The translations under genes were made by a program, and so were the position numbers. This document shows, piece by piece, positions 39,358 through 47,408 of a DNA stretch of 47,408 nucleotides. The notes beneath the pieces were generated by a model. It was not told the DNA's origin, ran no database searches, and saw nothing but the letters and a program-made list of their open reading frames with translations. How positions within the stretch are numbered: the first letter of the stretch is position 1; every line of letters begins with the position of its first letter. Source of the stretch: Vreelandella stevensii S18214 (GTDB lineage Bacteria > Pseudomonadota > Gammaproteobacteria > Pseudomonadales > Halomonadaceae); the NCBI RefSeq assembly GCF_000275725.1, contig NZ_AJTS01000045.1, positions 1-47,408 of the forward strand, written 5' to 3'.

Positions 39358-40869
39358 TTAGCCGTGTTGCCGACGCAGCCGGTACTGGCGATAGCTGCTC
39401 CACAGCAGGTGCAGTACCAGCAGGCCAGTGGCGACCACAAACGTCAGCGCGATGGGGCGCTGCATGAGAATGCCGATGTCGCCCCCGGAAAGAATGACCG
39501 ACTGGCGCAGGTTCATCTCCAGCATGGGCGTGACGATGAAAGCGACCAGGAAGGTCACGAAGGAGTAGTCATGCTTTTTCAGGAAATAGCCGAAGATCGC
39601 AAAGCCAAACACGGTCAGCAGGCCAAACGTGCCGTAGCCCTGCACTTGAATGCCGGCCAGGCAGAGAAAGATCACCACGGGGATGACGATGTTCTGCGGC
39701 ACATCCGTGACGCGGGCAAAGATACGTAGCCCGTACCAGCCTACGGCCAGCATGATCAGGCTAGCGACCACCATGCCTGCAAAGATGGTGAACAGCATTT
39801 GTGGATGGTCGCGCAGCATCAGCGGGCCGACCTGAATGCCGTGGATCATGAAAGCACCCACCAGCAGTGCCGCCGACACGCTGCCGGGAATACCCAGCCC
39901 GAACAGCGGAATGTAGCTGGCGGGAATGACGGCGTTATCGGCAGCCTCGGCGGCGGCAATGCCATTGGGGTTGCCCTTGCCGAAGCTATCCGGGTCTTTG
40001 GCGCCGCGCTTGGCGAGCCCATACGCCATGAACGAACCTACCGATGGCCCCAGGCCCGGCAGTGCGCCAACGAACGCCCCGACGCCGGTGCTTTTAAAGA
40101 TGGTCGGCAAGGTGCTTTTAAACTCTTTAAAGGAGAGGTCGTCTTCCGGGTTATGGCCAAGTTTGACGGAGCTGGCGCCTTTATTACGCCGATAAGCTTC
40201 CAGTTGTACGAACATTTCCGAAAGAGCCAGGGTGCCGATCACTAAAGGGAGAATAGGCACGCCTTCCATCAGCTCCGCGTAGCCAAACGTAAAGCGCATG
40301 GCGCCGGTTTCCGGGTCTAACCCAACCGTTCCTAAAATAACGCCCATGCCTCCGGCGGCCATGCCCTTTAAAAAAGAGCCTCCGGCCATTCCGGCAATAA
40401 AGACCAGTGCAAAAATGAGAATGGCAGCCAGTTCATAAGGGCCAAACTTGAGGGCAATCGAGGCAAAGGGAATAACGACGACGATCAATAGCAGTGTCGA
40501 TAACAGGTCGCCGACCACCGACGCCAGTAGCCCTACCTTGAGCGCCTTGCGAGGCTGGCCATTGTTGGCCATGGGGTAGCCATCCAGACAGGTGGCTGCC
40601 GACGAGGGCTCGCCCGGGGTGTTGAGCAAAATGGCAGAAACGGCGCTGCCCGCTGCCGTGCCCTTGGAGAGGCCAATCAAAAAGGCGATGGCGGCATAGG
40701 CCGACATGTAGAAAGTGAGCGGTATGGCAATGGCAATGGCCACCGAGCGGTTCAGGCCGGGAATGACGCCCACGATATAGCCCAGTAAAACGCCCCCTAG
40801 AATGACGCTGATAGAGTGCAGTGTTAATGCATCGCCAAAGGCACTGGTAATGGCACTGAATTCTGGCAT
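39358..40869 (-). CDS. tctA: Tripartite tricarboxylate transporter large membrane subunit TctA
   Basis: The 12-segment inner-membrane channel of the TTT transporter. 503 residues, a usual family length, with the family motifs GVIPGLNRSVAIAIAIPLTF near residue 35, GTAAGSAVSAILLNTPGEPSSAATCLDGYPMA, and GALPGLGPSVGSFMAYGLAK with EAADNA later. ATG 40869 is taken as the start, one base after the tctB stop, with AGGAA upstream; a TTG at 40878 would give a three-residue extension that overlaps tctB. Confidence 0.93.
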   Translation of the reverse strand: MPEFSAITSAFGDALTLHSISVILGGVLLGYIVGVIPGLNRSVAIAIAIPLTFYMSAYAAIAFLIGLSKGTAAGSAVSAILLNTPGEPSSAATCLDGYPMANNGQPRKALKVGLLASVVGDLLSTLLLIVVVIPFASIALKFGPYELAAILIFALVFIAGMAGGSFLKGMAAGGMGVILGTVGLDPETGAMRFTFGYAELMEGVPILPLVIGTLALSEMFVQLEAYRRNKGASSVKLGHNPEDDLSFKEFKSTLPTIFKSTGVGAFVGALPGLGPSVGSFMAYGLAKRGAKDPDSFGKGNPNGIAAAEAADNAVIPASYIPLFGLGIPGSVSAALLVGAFMIHGIQVGPLMLRDHPQMLFTIFAGMVVASLIMLAVGWYGLRIFARVTDVPQNIVIPVVIFLCLAGIQVQGYGTFGLLTVFGFAIFGYFLKKHDYSFVTFLVAFIVTPMLEMNLRQSVILSGGDIGILMQRPIALTFVVATGLLVLHLLWSSYRQYRLRRQHG

Positions 40870-40870
40870 C

Positions 40871-41338
40871 TTAAACAATTCCTATGCGCATGAGTTGCAC
40901 GGTCAGTAAGTAAAGTGCTGCGGTAGGAATCGCGGCGGAAAGTGCAATGACATACCAGCGCCGTTCACCCAGTAGTGCAACGAGACAACCTATAATAAAG
41001 GGAGCCAGCCACGTTAAAGGGATAAAGTTAGCGAGTAGGATAAAGAGTAGTACATATAAGAAAGGCCAGGCTTGATGCCATAAGTCAATAAGTGATAAAC
41101 GGTTGAAGAGAGGGGCGTGTTGTTGCTTCAAACGAATAAAACTGATGACCATGAGCGTGGCGGCACACAGCAGCATGACCCAGGCGCCCAGCGTCGCCAA
41201 ACGCTGTGGATGCATGCCAAACGCCATGCCCGAGCCACCGTAGCGTGGAATCAACCAGACCAGCAGCCAGCAGGCAACCAGGGTCACTCCGAGTCCAGAC
41301 CACACGTTTCTTCGCTGTAATTGAGAGTCAGGTGTCAT
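40871..41338 (-). CDS. tctB: Tripartite tricarboxylate transporter small membrane subunit TctB
   Basis: The small four-segment membrane subunit of the TTT transporter. 155 residues from ATG 41338, with hydrophobic segments at about 14-32, 45-65, 85-105 and 125-150, as in the family. The start is uncertain; frames to 41389 and 41398 are open but add a polar stretch unlike TctB, and none has a strong ribosome site. First gene of the minus-strand tctBAC operon. An IS66 element lies 230 bases upstream and may have replaced or separated its promoter. Confidence 0.82.
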   Translation of the reverse strand: MTPDSQLQRRNVWSGLGVTLVACWLLVWLIPRYGGSGMAFGMHPQRLATLGAWVMLLCAATLMVISFIRLKQQHAPLFNRLSLIDLWHQAWPFLYVLLFILLANFIPLTWLAPFIIGCLVALLGERRWYVIALSAAIPTAALYLLTVQLMRIGIV

Positions 41339-41560
41339 GGGGCGGTATCGGCAGATGAAGAAGCGTTCTACCGTATGAGCGGCCGTCATTGTAATCAATT
41401 GGTAATACAGGTCTGATTAAACGGGACAGTCAACGCTTTTATGAGTAAGGAATGGTAAGCGGGGAGAGTAAGCGGGGAGAGTAAGCGCGCAGCATGATAT
41501 CGAAGCGCTGCGTGATCGTGAATCGAGATATAAAGGGTCATGGCAGCGGCAACAAGTTTA

Positions 41561-43122
41561 AATGCTATGTAACTATTCAGCACCGGTTGGCTGAGTCGGG
41601 GCTTCTTGCTGCATGAAGGCTGGCACATCACCCGCAAACAGTTGCTCCAGTGCGGTATGCGCCGCCACCCCTTGCTTGACGGCGGTCGAGAGGAAGCTAC
41701 GCATGCGGCAGAAGATCTCAGCACCCTCCCAGGAGCGGAAACAGCCCGAGATTTTCTGCTGGACCTTGGTCATTCGCAGATCGCGTTCCCCCTGGTTGTT
41801 GGTGAAGGGAGCGGCAGGGTCGTCGAGGAAGCGCAACACGTCGTCCTCGTACGCCTGGAGGCGTTCCAGGAGGTTGCGCGACTTGGTGCGCTTGGCCCGG
41901 CCTCGCGTTCCAGGTGGCGGTTTCACCGGCGGGGGGCTCTCGGCGTCCCCTTTCGCCAGGCAATCTCGATAGCGCTGCCGCCAGGCTCGGGTCTCATCGG
42001 CCGAGAGGCAGCCGTCGGCCACCTCCACGGCGCGATGCATCTCCAACAACAGGTCATGCAAGGCCTTGGCCCATGCCTGGCCATCGTTCTCCCAGGCCGC
42101 TGTCAGCTCCCGAAGGTGGTGCGCATTACAGAGCGCGTGCCGGCAATCCGGATAGCGGTAGTAGGGCTTCCAGTGATCATGCACCAGCACGCCACGCACG
42201 AAGGGCAATACGCCGATGGCGTCCATCGCTTCCTGGCCGCGCTTGGGGTGCGGGGCCAACCAGGTCAGGGCCTCGTTGGAGGCGCTGTGTAGCCAGTAGC
42301 GTTTGCCACCGACCTGCATTCCGGTTTCATCGGCATGGACGGTGGCTGCTTCACGTAGCGCCGGGATCACCCACTCGGCGAACGCCTCGGCCCGCTGGTA
42401 GGCCTCCTGGTTGAAGGCGAACAGGGTGCCGGTGCTCAGCGACAGGCCGCACTGCGAGGTGAGCAACTCGCGGATACGCGCATAGGGCAACAGCTGATAC
42501 TGGGAGAGATAGACGACATGCGCCTTGAGGCGAGGGCCATACTGGATGGGGCGAGTCACGCCCTCGGGGAATGGCGCCACGTAGCGTTGCCCCTGATCAT
42601 CTTCGAGGACCTCAGCCTGATATTCGGTGACCACGGCCTGGATTACGATGTCCTGCACTTGGCGCGTTTCGACGCCGACCGGGCGGTAAGAACGCCCCTT
42701 GGGGAGTTGCCGACGATCGACACGGAGCTTGACCACCTCGTCGGGGTCCGTCACCGGCGCCAACGTCTTACCCTCATGCCCTGGCTGTCCGCCGGGGCGC
42801 CGCTCGCCTTTGGCGCGCGAGCGGCGCTGGCGATTGGGATCCTGGGACGGTGGCTTGCTGCTGTTGCGGCTACTGGTGGCCAGGCGATCGGCCATGAGCT
42901 TGACCAGCAACATCAGCACATCGATGGCCGCACGCAGCGACGGAGAGACCGTCTGGTCTTCCTTGAGCTGCTGTCGGACCCGCTCCAGAGCCTCGTCGAC
43001 GTTGATATCGCTGATGGTCATGTCACCGCATAGATATGCCGAAGGATTAGGCACACTATGCCAGAAAAATCAGGTGGTTGGCGACAGGCTATCCGCAACC
43101 ACCTGAATAGTTACAATGCTAT
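41561..43122 (-). mobile_element. IS66-family insertion sequence with 8-bp target duplication
   Basis: The element spans 41569-43114 (1546 bp). Both ends carry GTAACTATTCAG inverted repeats. It is flanked by a perfect direct repeat AATGCTAT (41561-41568 and 43115-43122), the 8-bp duplication typical of IS66. It carries a single transposase gene without tnpA or tnpB, as in the ISBst12 subgroup. The perfect flanks mean recent insertion. No gene is visibly broken. Confidence 0.95.
41573..43021 (-). CDS. IS66-family transposase (TnpC type)
   Basis: A 482-residue transposase. It has the N-terminal [13 protein letters not shown] segment with a zinc-finger-adjacent basic patch, [14 protein letters not shown], and a central HTH-like region ([21 protein letters not shown]). 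The IS66 catalytic core carries D in [13 protein letters not shown] in [10 protein letters not shown], and E in [23 protein letters not shown] 43021 ([17 protein letters not shown]) is preferred to 43054. The stop codon lies within the inverted repeat of the element. It appears complete. Confidence 0.93.
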   Translation of the reverse strand: MTISDINVDEALERVRQQLKEDQTVSPSLRAAIDVLMLLVKLMADRLATSSRNSSKPPSQDPNRQRRSRAKGERRPGGQPGHEGKTLAPVTDPDEVVKLRVDRRQLPKGRSYRPVGVETRQVQDIVIQAVVTEYQAEVLEDDQGQRYVAPFPEGVTRPIQYGPRLKAHVVYLSQYQLLPYARIRELLTSQCGLSLSTGTLFAFNQEAYQRAEAFAEWVIPALREAATVHADETGMQVGGKRYWLHSASNEALTWLAPHPKRGQEAMDAIGVLPFVRGVLVHDHWKPYYRYPDCRHALCNAHHLRELTAAWENDGQAWAKALHDLLLEMHRAVEVADGCLSADETRAWRQRYRDCLAKGDAESPPPVKPPPGTRGRAKRTKSRNLLERLQAYEDDVLRFLDDPAAPFTNNQGERDLRMTKVQQKISGCFRSWEGAEIFCRMRSFLSTAVKQGVAAHTALEQLFAGDVPAFMQQEAPTQPTGAE

Positions 43123-43162
43123 TAGTTAGCTAATAAACGTTATGAGTTTGATGTGTGTTGAG

Positions 43163-44056
43163 TCACGGGCCGTTAGCTGCCGGTGATGATGTGGTCAACG
43201 GGGTGGGCACAATGAAGATCGCATCGCTCAAGGTGGGGTCGGGAAGCGCGCACTCCTCCAGCTCCCAGGGCAAGAGACTGAGCGTATCTTGAATGCCCAG
43301 TCCTTCCAATTGGTGCGCTACGCCATGGCCATGCACGACATGCCCAAGGCCCATCAGGCCCACGGCCAGGGTGCTCTCTTGGGTAGCGTCTGCCAGCCCC
43401 TGCGCCATGGCAATGTCCCAACTGAGTTGCGCTCGAATGAAGCGTTCCAGCATGTCGGGGTTGTCTTGCCCCATGGCATGCTGGTCGAAGACCTCCTCCA
43501 GGTACGTCTGGTAGGCGTCATTGGCAGGTCGCGGCGCGGGTATACCGTAACGCTGCTCTGGGGGAATGTGGCCGATCTCTTCGCTGGTCAGCCGCTGGCG
43601 TAAGGCTGGAGTAATGTTGAGCGCCTTCAGTGGAATGCGGTTCAAGCGTGCAAAGTGAAGGATGGGCCAGTAAAGCTCAGGATCGAACCCCCAGGCTTCC
43701 TGCCAGTCGCTCTGCTCCAGAAACTCCTCTTCGGATAGCTCTCCCGCCACCCAGCGTTCCAGTACCGGCTGCGCTTCTCTGGGCAGCATCTCGAGGCCAA
43801 TCACCATATCGCTCTCATGGGCGTACAGGCCTGCCAGGGTATGCAATTGCCAGCGGTGGTGTTCCATGGCGTCGTGCCGTTCCCCTAGCAGCACCACTGG
43901 CCGTTGCGCTGCCAGGTTGAGCACCGCATCGGCAGTCACGGCCTGACCCGATTGCCACCAGCGCCCCTGAAGCTGGCACGTTTCTGTTGCCTGTGCCTGT
44001 GACACCATGCCCAGGGCCAGCATCAGGCGGCACACGCCTCTTGGCAAACGGCCCAT
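43163..44056 (-). CDS. ChaN family haem-binding-like protein
   Basis: A 297-residue exported protein matching the ChaN family (PF04187), which includes iron-regulated haem-binding lipoproteins. A signal peptide (residues 1-24, ending SQAQA) lacks a lipobox Cys, so it is probably periplasmic rather than anchored. Typical motifs are VVLLGERHDAMEHHRWQLHTL, VIGLEMLPREAQPVLERWVAGELSEEEFL, and DWQEAWGFDPELYWPILHFARLNRIPLKALN. The start is three bases after the stop of the DUF6435 gene, suggesting coupling. Confidence 0.85.
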   Translation of the reverse strand: MGRLPRGVCRLMLALGMVSQAQATETCQLQGRWWQSGQAVTADAVLNLAAQRPVVLLGERHDAMEHHRWQLHTLAGLYAHESDMVIGLEMLPREAQPVLERWVAGELSEEEFLEQSDWQEAWGFDPELYWPILHFARLNRIPLKALNITPALRQRLTSEEIGHIPPEQRYGIPAPRPANDAYQTYLEEVFDQHAMGQDNPDMLERFIRAQLSWDIAMAQGLADATQESTLAVGLMGLGHVVHGHGVAHQLEGLGIQDTLSLLPWELEECALPDPTLSDAIFIVPTPLTTSSPAANGP

Positions 44057-44059
44057 GGG

Positions 44060-44236
44060 CTAGCGGCCTTCGTCCTTCAAACGGTTGATTTCCTGCAACA
44101 GCGCTTCGGCTTCGGCGGTCAGGGTCGCATTGGCGCGCATGTCGCCATTGCGAGACGCTTGCATGGCCTCGGTGAGTTTGCGTTCGTAGTCCTGCTGAAG
44201 TTTCTTTTTGGGGTCGCGCTTGAAAAGTCCAAACAT
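44060..44236 (-). CDS. DUF6435 family small protein
   Basis: A 58-residue charged helical cytoplasmic protein: MFGLFKRDPKKKLQQDYERK, LTEAMQASRNGDMRANATLT, then AEAEALLQEINRLKDEGR. This matches the short Lacto-type DUF6435 proteins seen in Vibrio and relatives (from memory), with the diagnostic FGLFKxDPxKKL start and QRNGD-like motif. Function unknown. ATG 44236 has ATAGGAGATAG-type ribosome site directly upstream. It ends three bases before the chaN start, so they form a small operon. Confidence 0.88.
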   Translation of the reverse strand: MFGLFKRDPKKKLQQDYERKLTEAMQASRNGDMRANATLTAEAEALLQEINRLKDEGR

Positions 44237-44326
44237 GAGCTATCTCCTATTGTGTGTATATTATTTGTATAGGTTTATGGTGCCCATGTCGAGGTTTTGG
44301 CAAGCTAATCCTGGCGTGTGCGAGCA

Positions 44327-44839
44327 TCAGCTGGCACAGGTGGCCAAAAATCGTGTGAAATCCGCCAGGATGACCTCCAGGCTGCTGTGTAGCCGATGGT
44401 CGTCATCCACCATGCGCAGCGAGAGCCGCTGGCGCTGGGCGTGCTCAATGACCGGGCCTGGCAGCACTACGTCATCCTGCCAACCGTGAATGATATGGGT
44501 GTGTTGGGCCTGAATGATGGGGGAGGTTTCCGGGTAGCGGGGCATGCCGAGCGCGGGAGCCAACAAGAAGCAGCCGAGTACGGGCGTTTCGGCACTCAGT
44601 GCCGCACTGATCCATCCGCCCAGGCTAGACCCCGCCAGAATGCATCGGGATGGGTCATCGCCTCGGGCATTCAACGTCTCACGTAAATGAGCCAAACGGG
44701 CTGCAGGCTCGCTCATGCCGCGATAATCCATGACCACGGGCTCACAGTCATCTACATGCTCTGCGACGCCTTTTAGCGCCTGTATCTTCAAGGCGCCGGG
44801 GCCGCTCTCCAGGCCGTGGGAAAGAAAGACCGTCATCAT
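44327..44839 (-). CDS. YqiA-like alpha/beta hydrolase (esterase)
   Basis: A 170-residue cytoplasmic hydrolase of the small UPF0227/YqiA-type group. It has FLSHGLESGPGALK, the nucleophile elbow LAGSSLGGWISA, the acid Asp in HGWQDDVVLPG and the His in VDDDHRLHSS, so the triad is complete. ATG 44839 is preceded by GGAG, which overlaps the end of the entericidin-like gene (stop at 44844). The two are probably translated from one message. Natural substrate unknown. Confidence 0.8.
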   Translation of the reverse strand: MMTVFLSHGLESGPGALKIQALKGVAEHVDDCEPVVMDYRGMSEPAARLAHLRETLNARGDDPSRCILAGSSLGGWISAALSAETPVLGCFLLAPALGMPRYPETSPIIQAQHTHIIHGWQDDVVLPGPVIEHAQRQRLSLRMVDDDHRLHSSLEVILADFTRFLATCAS

Positions 44840-44843
44840 GGGG

Positions 44844-44975
44844 TTACTCCGCCGAGCGCTGAATGGCAGCACCACCCCGCTCGATATCCTGGCCCATGCC
44901 GCGAACCGTATTACATCCGCTGATGACCAGCAGGGTCGACATCAAGAGTATGCCAAGCAGCATGGAGCGTTTCAT
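44844..44975 (-). CDS. Entericidin-like small lipoprotein
   Basis: A 43-residue lipoprotein missing from simple ORF lists because of its size: MKRSMLLGILLMSTLLVISG, then CNTVRGMGQDIERGGAAIQ, RSAE. The lipobox VISGC places the mature N-terminus at C21. The mature part matches the EcnA/EcnB family (CNTVxGxGxDIxxGGxAI). Entericidins are small envelope lipoproteins linked to programmed lysis in E. coli. A GAGGA ribosome site lies upstream of ATG 44975. Its stop is four bases before the hydrolase start. Confidence 0.9.
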   Translation of the reverse strand: MKRSMLLGILLMSTLLVISGCNTVRGMGQDIERGGAAIQRSAE

Positions 44976-45671
44976 GAGCGTGTCCTCAGTGGGGCCCATC
45001 CCCGAGAGTGGGGCATTCGATGTATAACATAAGCGTTAACGGGGAGGCCCGCCACTGGTCGTGATGCCTGGGTGACGCAAACGGCGGTGGCAGGCTAAAA
45101 ATGCGCTATACGCATTTGTCGCATGTGTCACTTTTACACAGGTTTGGGCGGCTCAGAACACTGCGTTGGCATAGATGATGCTCCTTTTTATTTAAATCAA
45201 GCAATTGTTTTTAATGTATTTTTTAATTTTTTTGCAAGTATTGGTCCGCCTTGTGCAGCATCATAGTTAGTAGCATAAACTGCCTCGGGCTCACAGGAAG
45301 TGACCCCTTTCTTCATCGACAGCGTGGGCAGGCTAACAGGCAGTCATGGAGGGCAGGACGCCCAGAAAGCATCAAGGACGTGTAGGGACATCGAGCCTGC
45401 TCACTCTTGCCAGTACCCGGATGTGCTGGCCATCAAAGCCAAGGATTGGCAGCGATGCAAAACAGCCATCTCGCGTGCGTGGGGTGGTTTTTTTGCGTTA
45501 TTTTTGTTGTCTCAAGTAACTGATTTTAGATAATTTTACAAATCCATCCCTGCGTCTGTACAGTAATGGTACAGATGGGCGCAGTGTTTTGGTCTATCCT
45601 GTCGTGTAGACCAAATTTCAGCGGTGAGAAGACGTCAACGCAACGGCCGCACACTGACAGGGACACGCGTT
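44976..45671. other. Intergenic region with AT-rich core, no gene recognised
   Basis: About 700 bases between the entericidin gene and the next small frame. A CCCCGAG / GTGGGG-type short hairpin lies near 45001. A strongly AT-rich segment (about 45180-45240, with T-runs) stands out from the local GC. A 77-residue frame at 45300-45533 has no coding look. Two inverted repeats at 45556-45615 are listed separately. Confidence 0.5.
45556..45615 (+). promoter_or_regulatory. Two inverted repeats, candidate operators
   Basis: CTGTAC-N7-GTACAG at 45556-45574 and TTTGGTCTA-N10-TAGACCAAA at 45588-45615 (9-bp perfect arms) follow each other closely, 57 bases before the small membrane protein gene. Such arms suit a dimeric regulator or an RNA hairpin in the leader. 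No regulator gene is adjacent. Role is inferred. Confidence 0.55.
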
Positions 45672-45803
45672 ATGGCGATGGTATTGATGTTATGCATGTT
45701 CGTGCTCTTCCTGGGGTTTTCGGGGGTAGGCCTGTATATGGCGTTCAAGACGTCATTTTCAGGGGGCCTGGAAGAGCGTGACGACATGCCACCTGATATG
45801 TAA
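45672..45803 (+). CDS. 43-residue membrane protein
   Basis: From ATG 45672: one hydrophobic segment (MAMVLMLCMFVLFLGFSGVG, then LYMAFKTSF), followed by an acidic tail (GGLEERDDMPPDM). AGGGA lies nine bases before the start. A strong terminator follows 30 bases later and two inverted repeats precede, so it looks like a single regulated small gene. I recognise no family. Similar short proteins act as small subunits of transporters, but nothing proves that here. Confidence 0.55.
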   Translation: MAMVLMLCMFVLFLGFSGVGLYMAFKTSFSGGLEERDDMPPDM

Positions 45804-45832
45804 GTCCTCCCTTGCAAGACATCCGTCCCAAT

Positions 45833-45862
45833 GCAAAACGCCCGCTATTGCGGGCGTTTTGC
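45833..45862. terminator. Bidirectional terminator
   Basis: GCAAAACGCCCGC / GCGGGCGTTTTGC (45833-45845 and 45850-45862), 13-bp stem with loop TATT. It has T-runs in both directions and lies between the convergent small membrane gene and the symporter gene. Confidence 0.92.
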
Positions 45863-45872
45863 TATCCGATGT

Positions 45873-47318
45873 TTACTTGCCTTGCCATCGACCCTTGCCA
45901 CGGTCGGGCACCATCCTGCCAAAGTAGAGCAATCCGAATGCCAGCCAACCGACGGTCAGTATGGCGGTCAATCCCAGCACGGCGGGTGCGCCAAACTGGG
46001 CAATCAGCGGTAACGCGGCGGCGGTGAACAGGCCGCCCCCCACCACGGGTTCGAACATCAGCTGTTTGTAGCCAAAACTCTCCAGTGCGCCGGACTTGTT
46101 CTTGGGGTCTGCCATGCGCATCAGCAACAGCCCCGTGACGGTGACCCCCATGGATTGGCCGAAGTCACCAATACCGCGTTCGAACCAGTTCTCGGGGATC
46201 ACGCGAGGGGCGATCACGATCAGCACGAACAAGCCCCAGGCAATCCCGGCCAGTGCCAGCAGCAGGAACGGGATGAGGTAATCACCCAGCGTGGTCAGCG
46301 AAAGCGTTGCGAGGGCGGCCACAATGGTGAAATCCAGCGCGGTGCCTGCAATACGTGACATGGTGCGGGTGGATACGTGCCGTTCCAGCCCAAAGCACAT
46401 GACACACAGCTGTACGATCACCCCGCCAATCATGGCAATGGGAAACAGCGGCACGTGGGCGAGTATTTCCAGCCCGCCGTCGCGTGCCCAGGTCATCTGC
46501 TCTACCCACTGCAGGCCTGTCAGCAGCAGCCAGCCAATCACGATGGCGATACCCACCAGCCCGATATGCAGGCTCAAAGGGTCGGTGGTGCCTGCCTCTT
46601 GTGCCAGATCCTTTTTGAATTCGCTGAACTCCTCCGTAGAGGGCCGCTCGTCTTCACGCAGGCTTTCATCCGGCTGGTCTTCTTCACGGGTGGGCTTGAC
46701 CACGCCTCTGCGTGCCGCGATGTTGATCATCACCGTACCGATCAACACCCCCGAAACGATTCCGACGGTGGCCAAGCCAAGCGCCAGGTCGGCGCCTTCC
46801 TCAAAACCGAGATCGGCGAAAGTGTCGGCCATGCCCGCGGCGGTGCCGTGCCCCCCTTCGAAACCGATTTCAATCAGCGCCCCTACCATAGGGTTCATGT
46901 TGAAAAGCGGTACCAGCACCAGCAGGGAAAGGCTTAGCCCGACCACATACTGGCCCCAGGCCATGGTCTGACCCACCACGACCTGGGGCCCTGCGCGTAG
47001 CCAGATGGTGCGCAGCCCAGGGATGGCCTTGCCAATGAAAAGGGCAGCAAAGACGACGTTGATCAGCAGCCCGGGCAGCGCCGACCAGCTCTCCTGGACG
47101 TAAGCGGGGAACAAGCCGGGGCTATCTTCGAACAGCGTGGGCATGAAGCGCCCGATGACATCGGGGCCGAGCAGCAGCAAGAGCAGCCCGCCAATCACCG
47201 AGCTGGGGAGAAACAGGCGGCGCAGCCAGGGCAGCCAAAGGCGCAGCGCGTTACTGACCAGCAGCACCAGCGCAATGAGCACCAGCGCGATAAACAGTTC
47301 ACCAACGGTCATGGTCAT
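45873..47318 (-). CDS. GltS-type sodium/glutamate symporter family protein
   Basis: An inner-membrane transporter, 481 residues from ATG 47318, of the GltS family (PF03616), which imports glutamate with sodium. Family features are a duplicated arrangement of about ten to twelve segments, the hairpin LFLPSSVIGGLLLLLLGPDV near residue 40, and GFEGGHGTAAGMADTFADLGFEEG near 155, the substrate-region motif. A charged cytoplasmic loop (about 210-250) splits the halves. The start follows AAGGAGCGATGAG. The longer frame to 47405 reads into the right end of a mobile element and is rejected. Substrate could be glutamate or another anion. Confidence 0.8.
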   Translation of the reverse strand: MTMTVGELFIALVLIALVLLVSNALRLWLPWLRRLFLPSSVIGGLLLLLLGPDVIGRFMPTLFEDSPGLFPAYVQESWSALPGLLINVVFAALFIGKAIPGLRTIWLRAGPQVVVGQTMAWGQYVVGLSLSLLVLVPLFNMNPMVGALIEIGFEGGHGTAAGMADTFADLGFEEGADLALGLATVGIVSGVLIGTVMINIAARRGVVKPTREEDQPDESLREDERPSTEEFSEFKKDLAQEAGTTDPLSLHIGLVGIAIVIGWLLLTGLQWVEQMTWARDGGLEILAHVPLFPIAMIGGVIVQLCVMCFGLERHVSTRTMSRIAGTALDFTIVAALATLSLTTLGDYLIPFLLLALAGIAWGLFVLIVIAPRVIPENWFERGIGDFGQSMGVTVTGLLLMRMADPKNKSGALESFGYKQLMFEPVVGGGLFTAAALPLIAQFGAPAVLGLTAILTVGWLAFGLLYFGRMVPDRGKGRWQGK

Positions 47319-47354
47319 CTCATCGCTCCTTGATGATTCGAAAAGGGTAATGAG

Positions 47355-47408
47355 TTGACGTCCTCCCCGCCCTAAAGGACGGGGATTCCAACTTCTTGAG
47401 GGCAACGT
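47355..47408 (-). mobile_element. Right end of an IS200/IS605-type TnpB element with guide-RNA hairpin (partial)
   Basis: Read on the minus strand, the segment holds TTGGAATCCCCGTCC, loop TTTA, GGGCGGGGAGGACG and TCAA. It forms an 8-bp stem (47365-47372 with 47377-47384) with one G-U pair possible only in a minus-strand RNA. This is the familiar 3' end of TnpB-type elements, where the omega RNA scaffold lies. The tnpB gene is expected beyond the right window edge on the minus strand. The guide would start at about 47354 and run into the 5' region of the symporter gene. Confidence 0.68.

Noticed and set aside
41904-42414. Plus-strand frames within the IS66 element
   Set aside because: Antisense shadows of the transposase.
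45300-45533. 77-residue plus-strand frame in the AT-rich intergenic region
   Set aside because: Composition and codon use not coding-like, no ribosome site, no recognisable motif.

Overview
The window reads as the chromosome of a GC-rich gammaproteobacterium, most likely Halomonas or a close relative in the Halomonadaceae. This rests on remembered family resemblance (glnA-DUF4124-ntrB-ntrC order, DUF6164, DUF6435, DUF2237, TctCBA, an AmpR/AmpC pair), not on a search. Housekeeping and accessory genes flank one dominant feature: a complete type I-E CRISPR-Cas locus whose array is very long and has been interrupted by an insertion sequence.

Left part (1-9.6 kb): a partial thiM behind a TPP riboswitch; small conserved genes (DUF6482-like, DUF2237); gloA with a DUF6164 gene; a ChrR-like cupin; a divergent ampR/ampC pair; and a zinc-uptake operon on the minus strand. 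That operon runs from a previously unlisted 49-residue His/Cys membrane peptide through znuC and znuB to an exceptionally His-rich znuA, behind a clear Zur box.

CRISPR part (9.7-27.8 kb): cas3, then a DUF29 gene on the opposite strand, then cas8e-cse2-cas7e-cas5e-cas6e-cas1-cas2 with coupled or near-coupled starts. A leader carrying an rRNA-type boxA antitermination motif follows. The array has 119 full 29-bp repeats (period 61, occasionally 62) plus a truncated last repeat. The 114 leader-side repeats are almost identical. An IS3-family element sits exactly at a spacer/repeat border after repeat 114, with five repeats beyond it. Spacer content gives direct clues: a PAM ending in G (probably AG), two spacers that differ at three positions as if taken from related invaders, exact spacer duplications, and one spacer with a terminator-like hairpin.

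Right part (28-47.4 kb): a small acidic hypothetical; a PAS-GGDEF diguanylate cyclase overlapping an esterase; an acyltransferase-3; a glycosyltransferase-like gene; the nitrogen regulon core glnA-DUF4124-ntrB-ntrC with NtrC boxes and a probable sigma-54 promoter; a TctCBA tricarboxylate transporter with an IS66-family element (perfect 8-bp target duplication) upstream; chaN-DUF6435; an entericidin-like lipoprotein coupled to a YqiA-like esterase; a small membrane protein behind two inverted repeats; and a GltS-type symporter. The last ~50 bases look like the right end and guide-RNA scaffold of an IS200/IS605-type TnpB element lying mostly outside the window.

The most unusual points are the very long, boxA-equipped array, the antisense DUF29 gene that shares a divergent promoter region with the Cascade operon, the unlisted peptide heading the zinc operon, and the TnpB element end whose guide would be the 5' region of the symporter gene.
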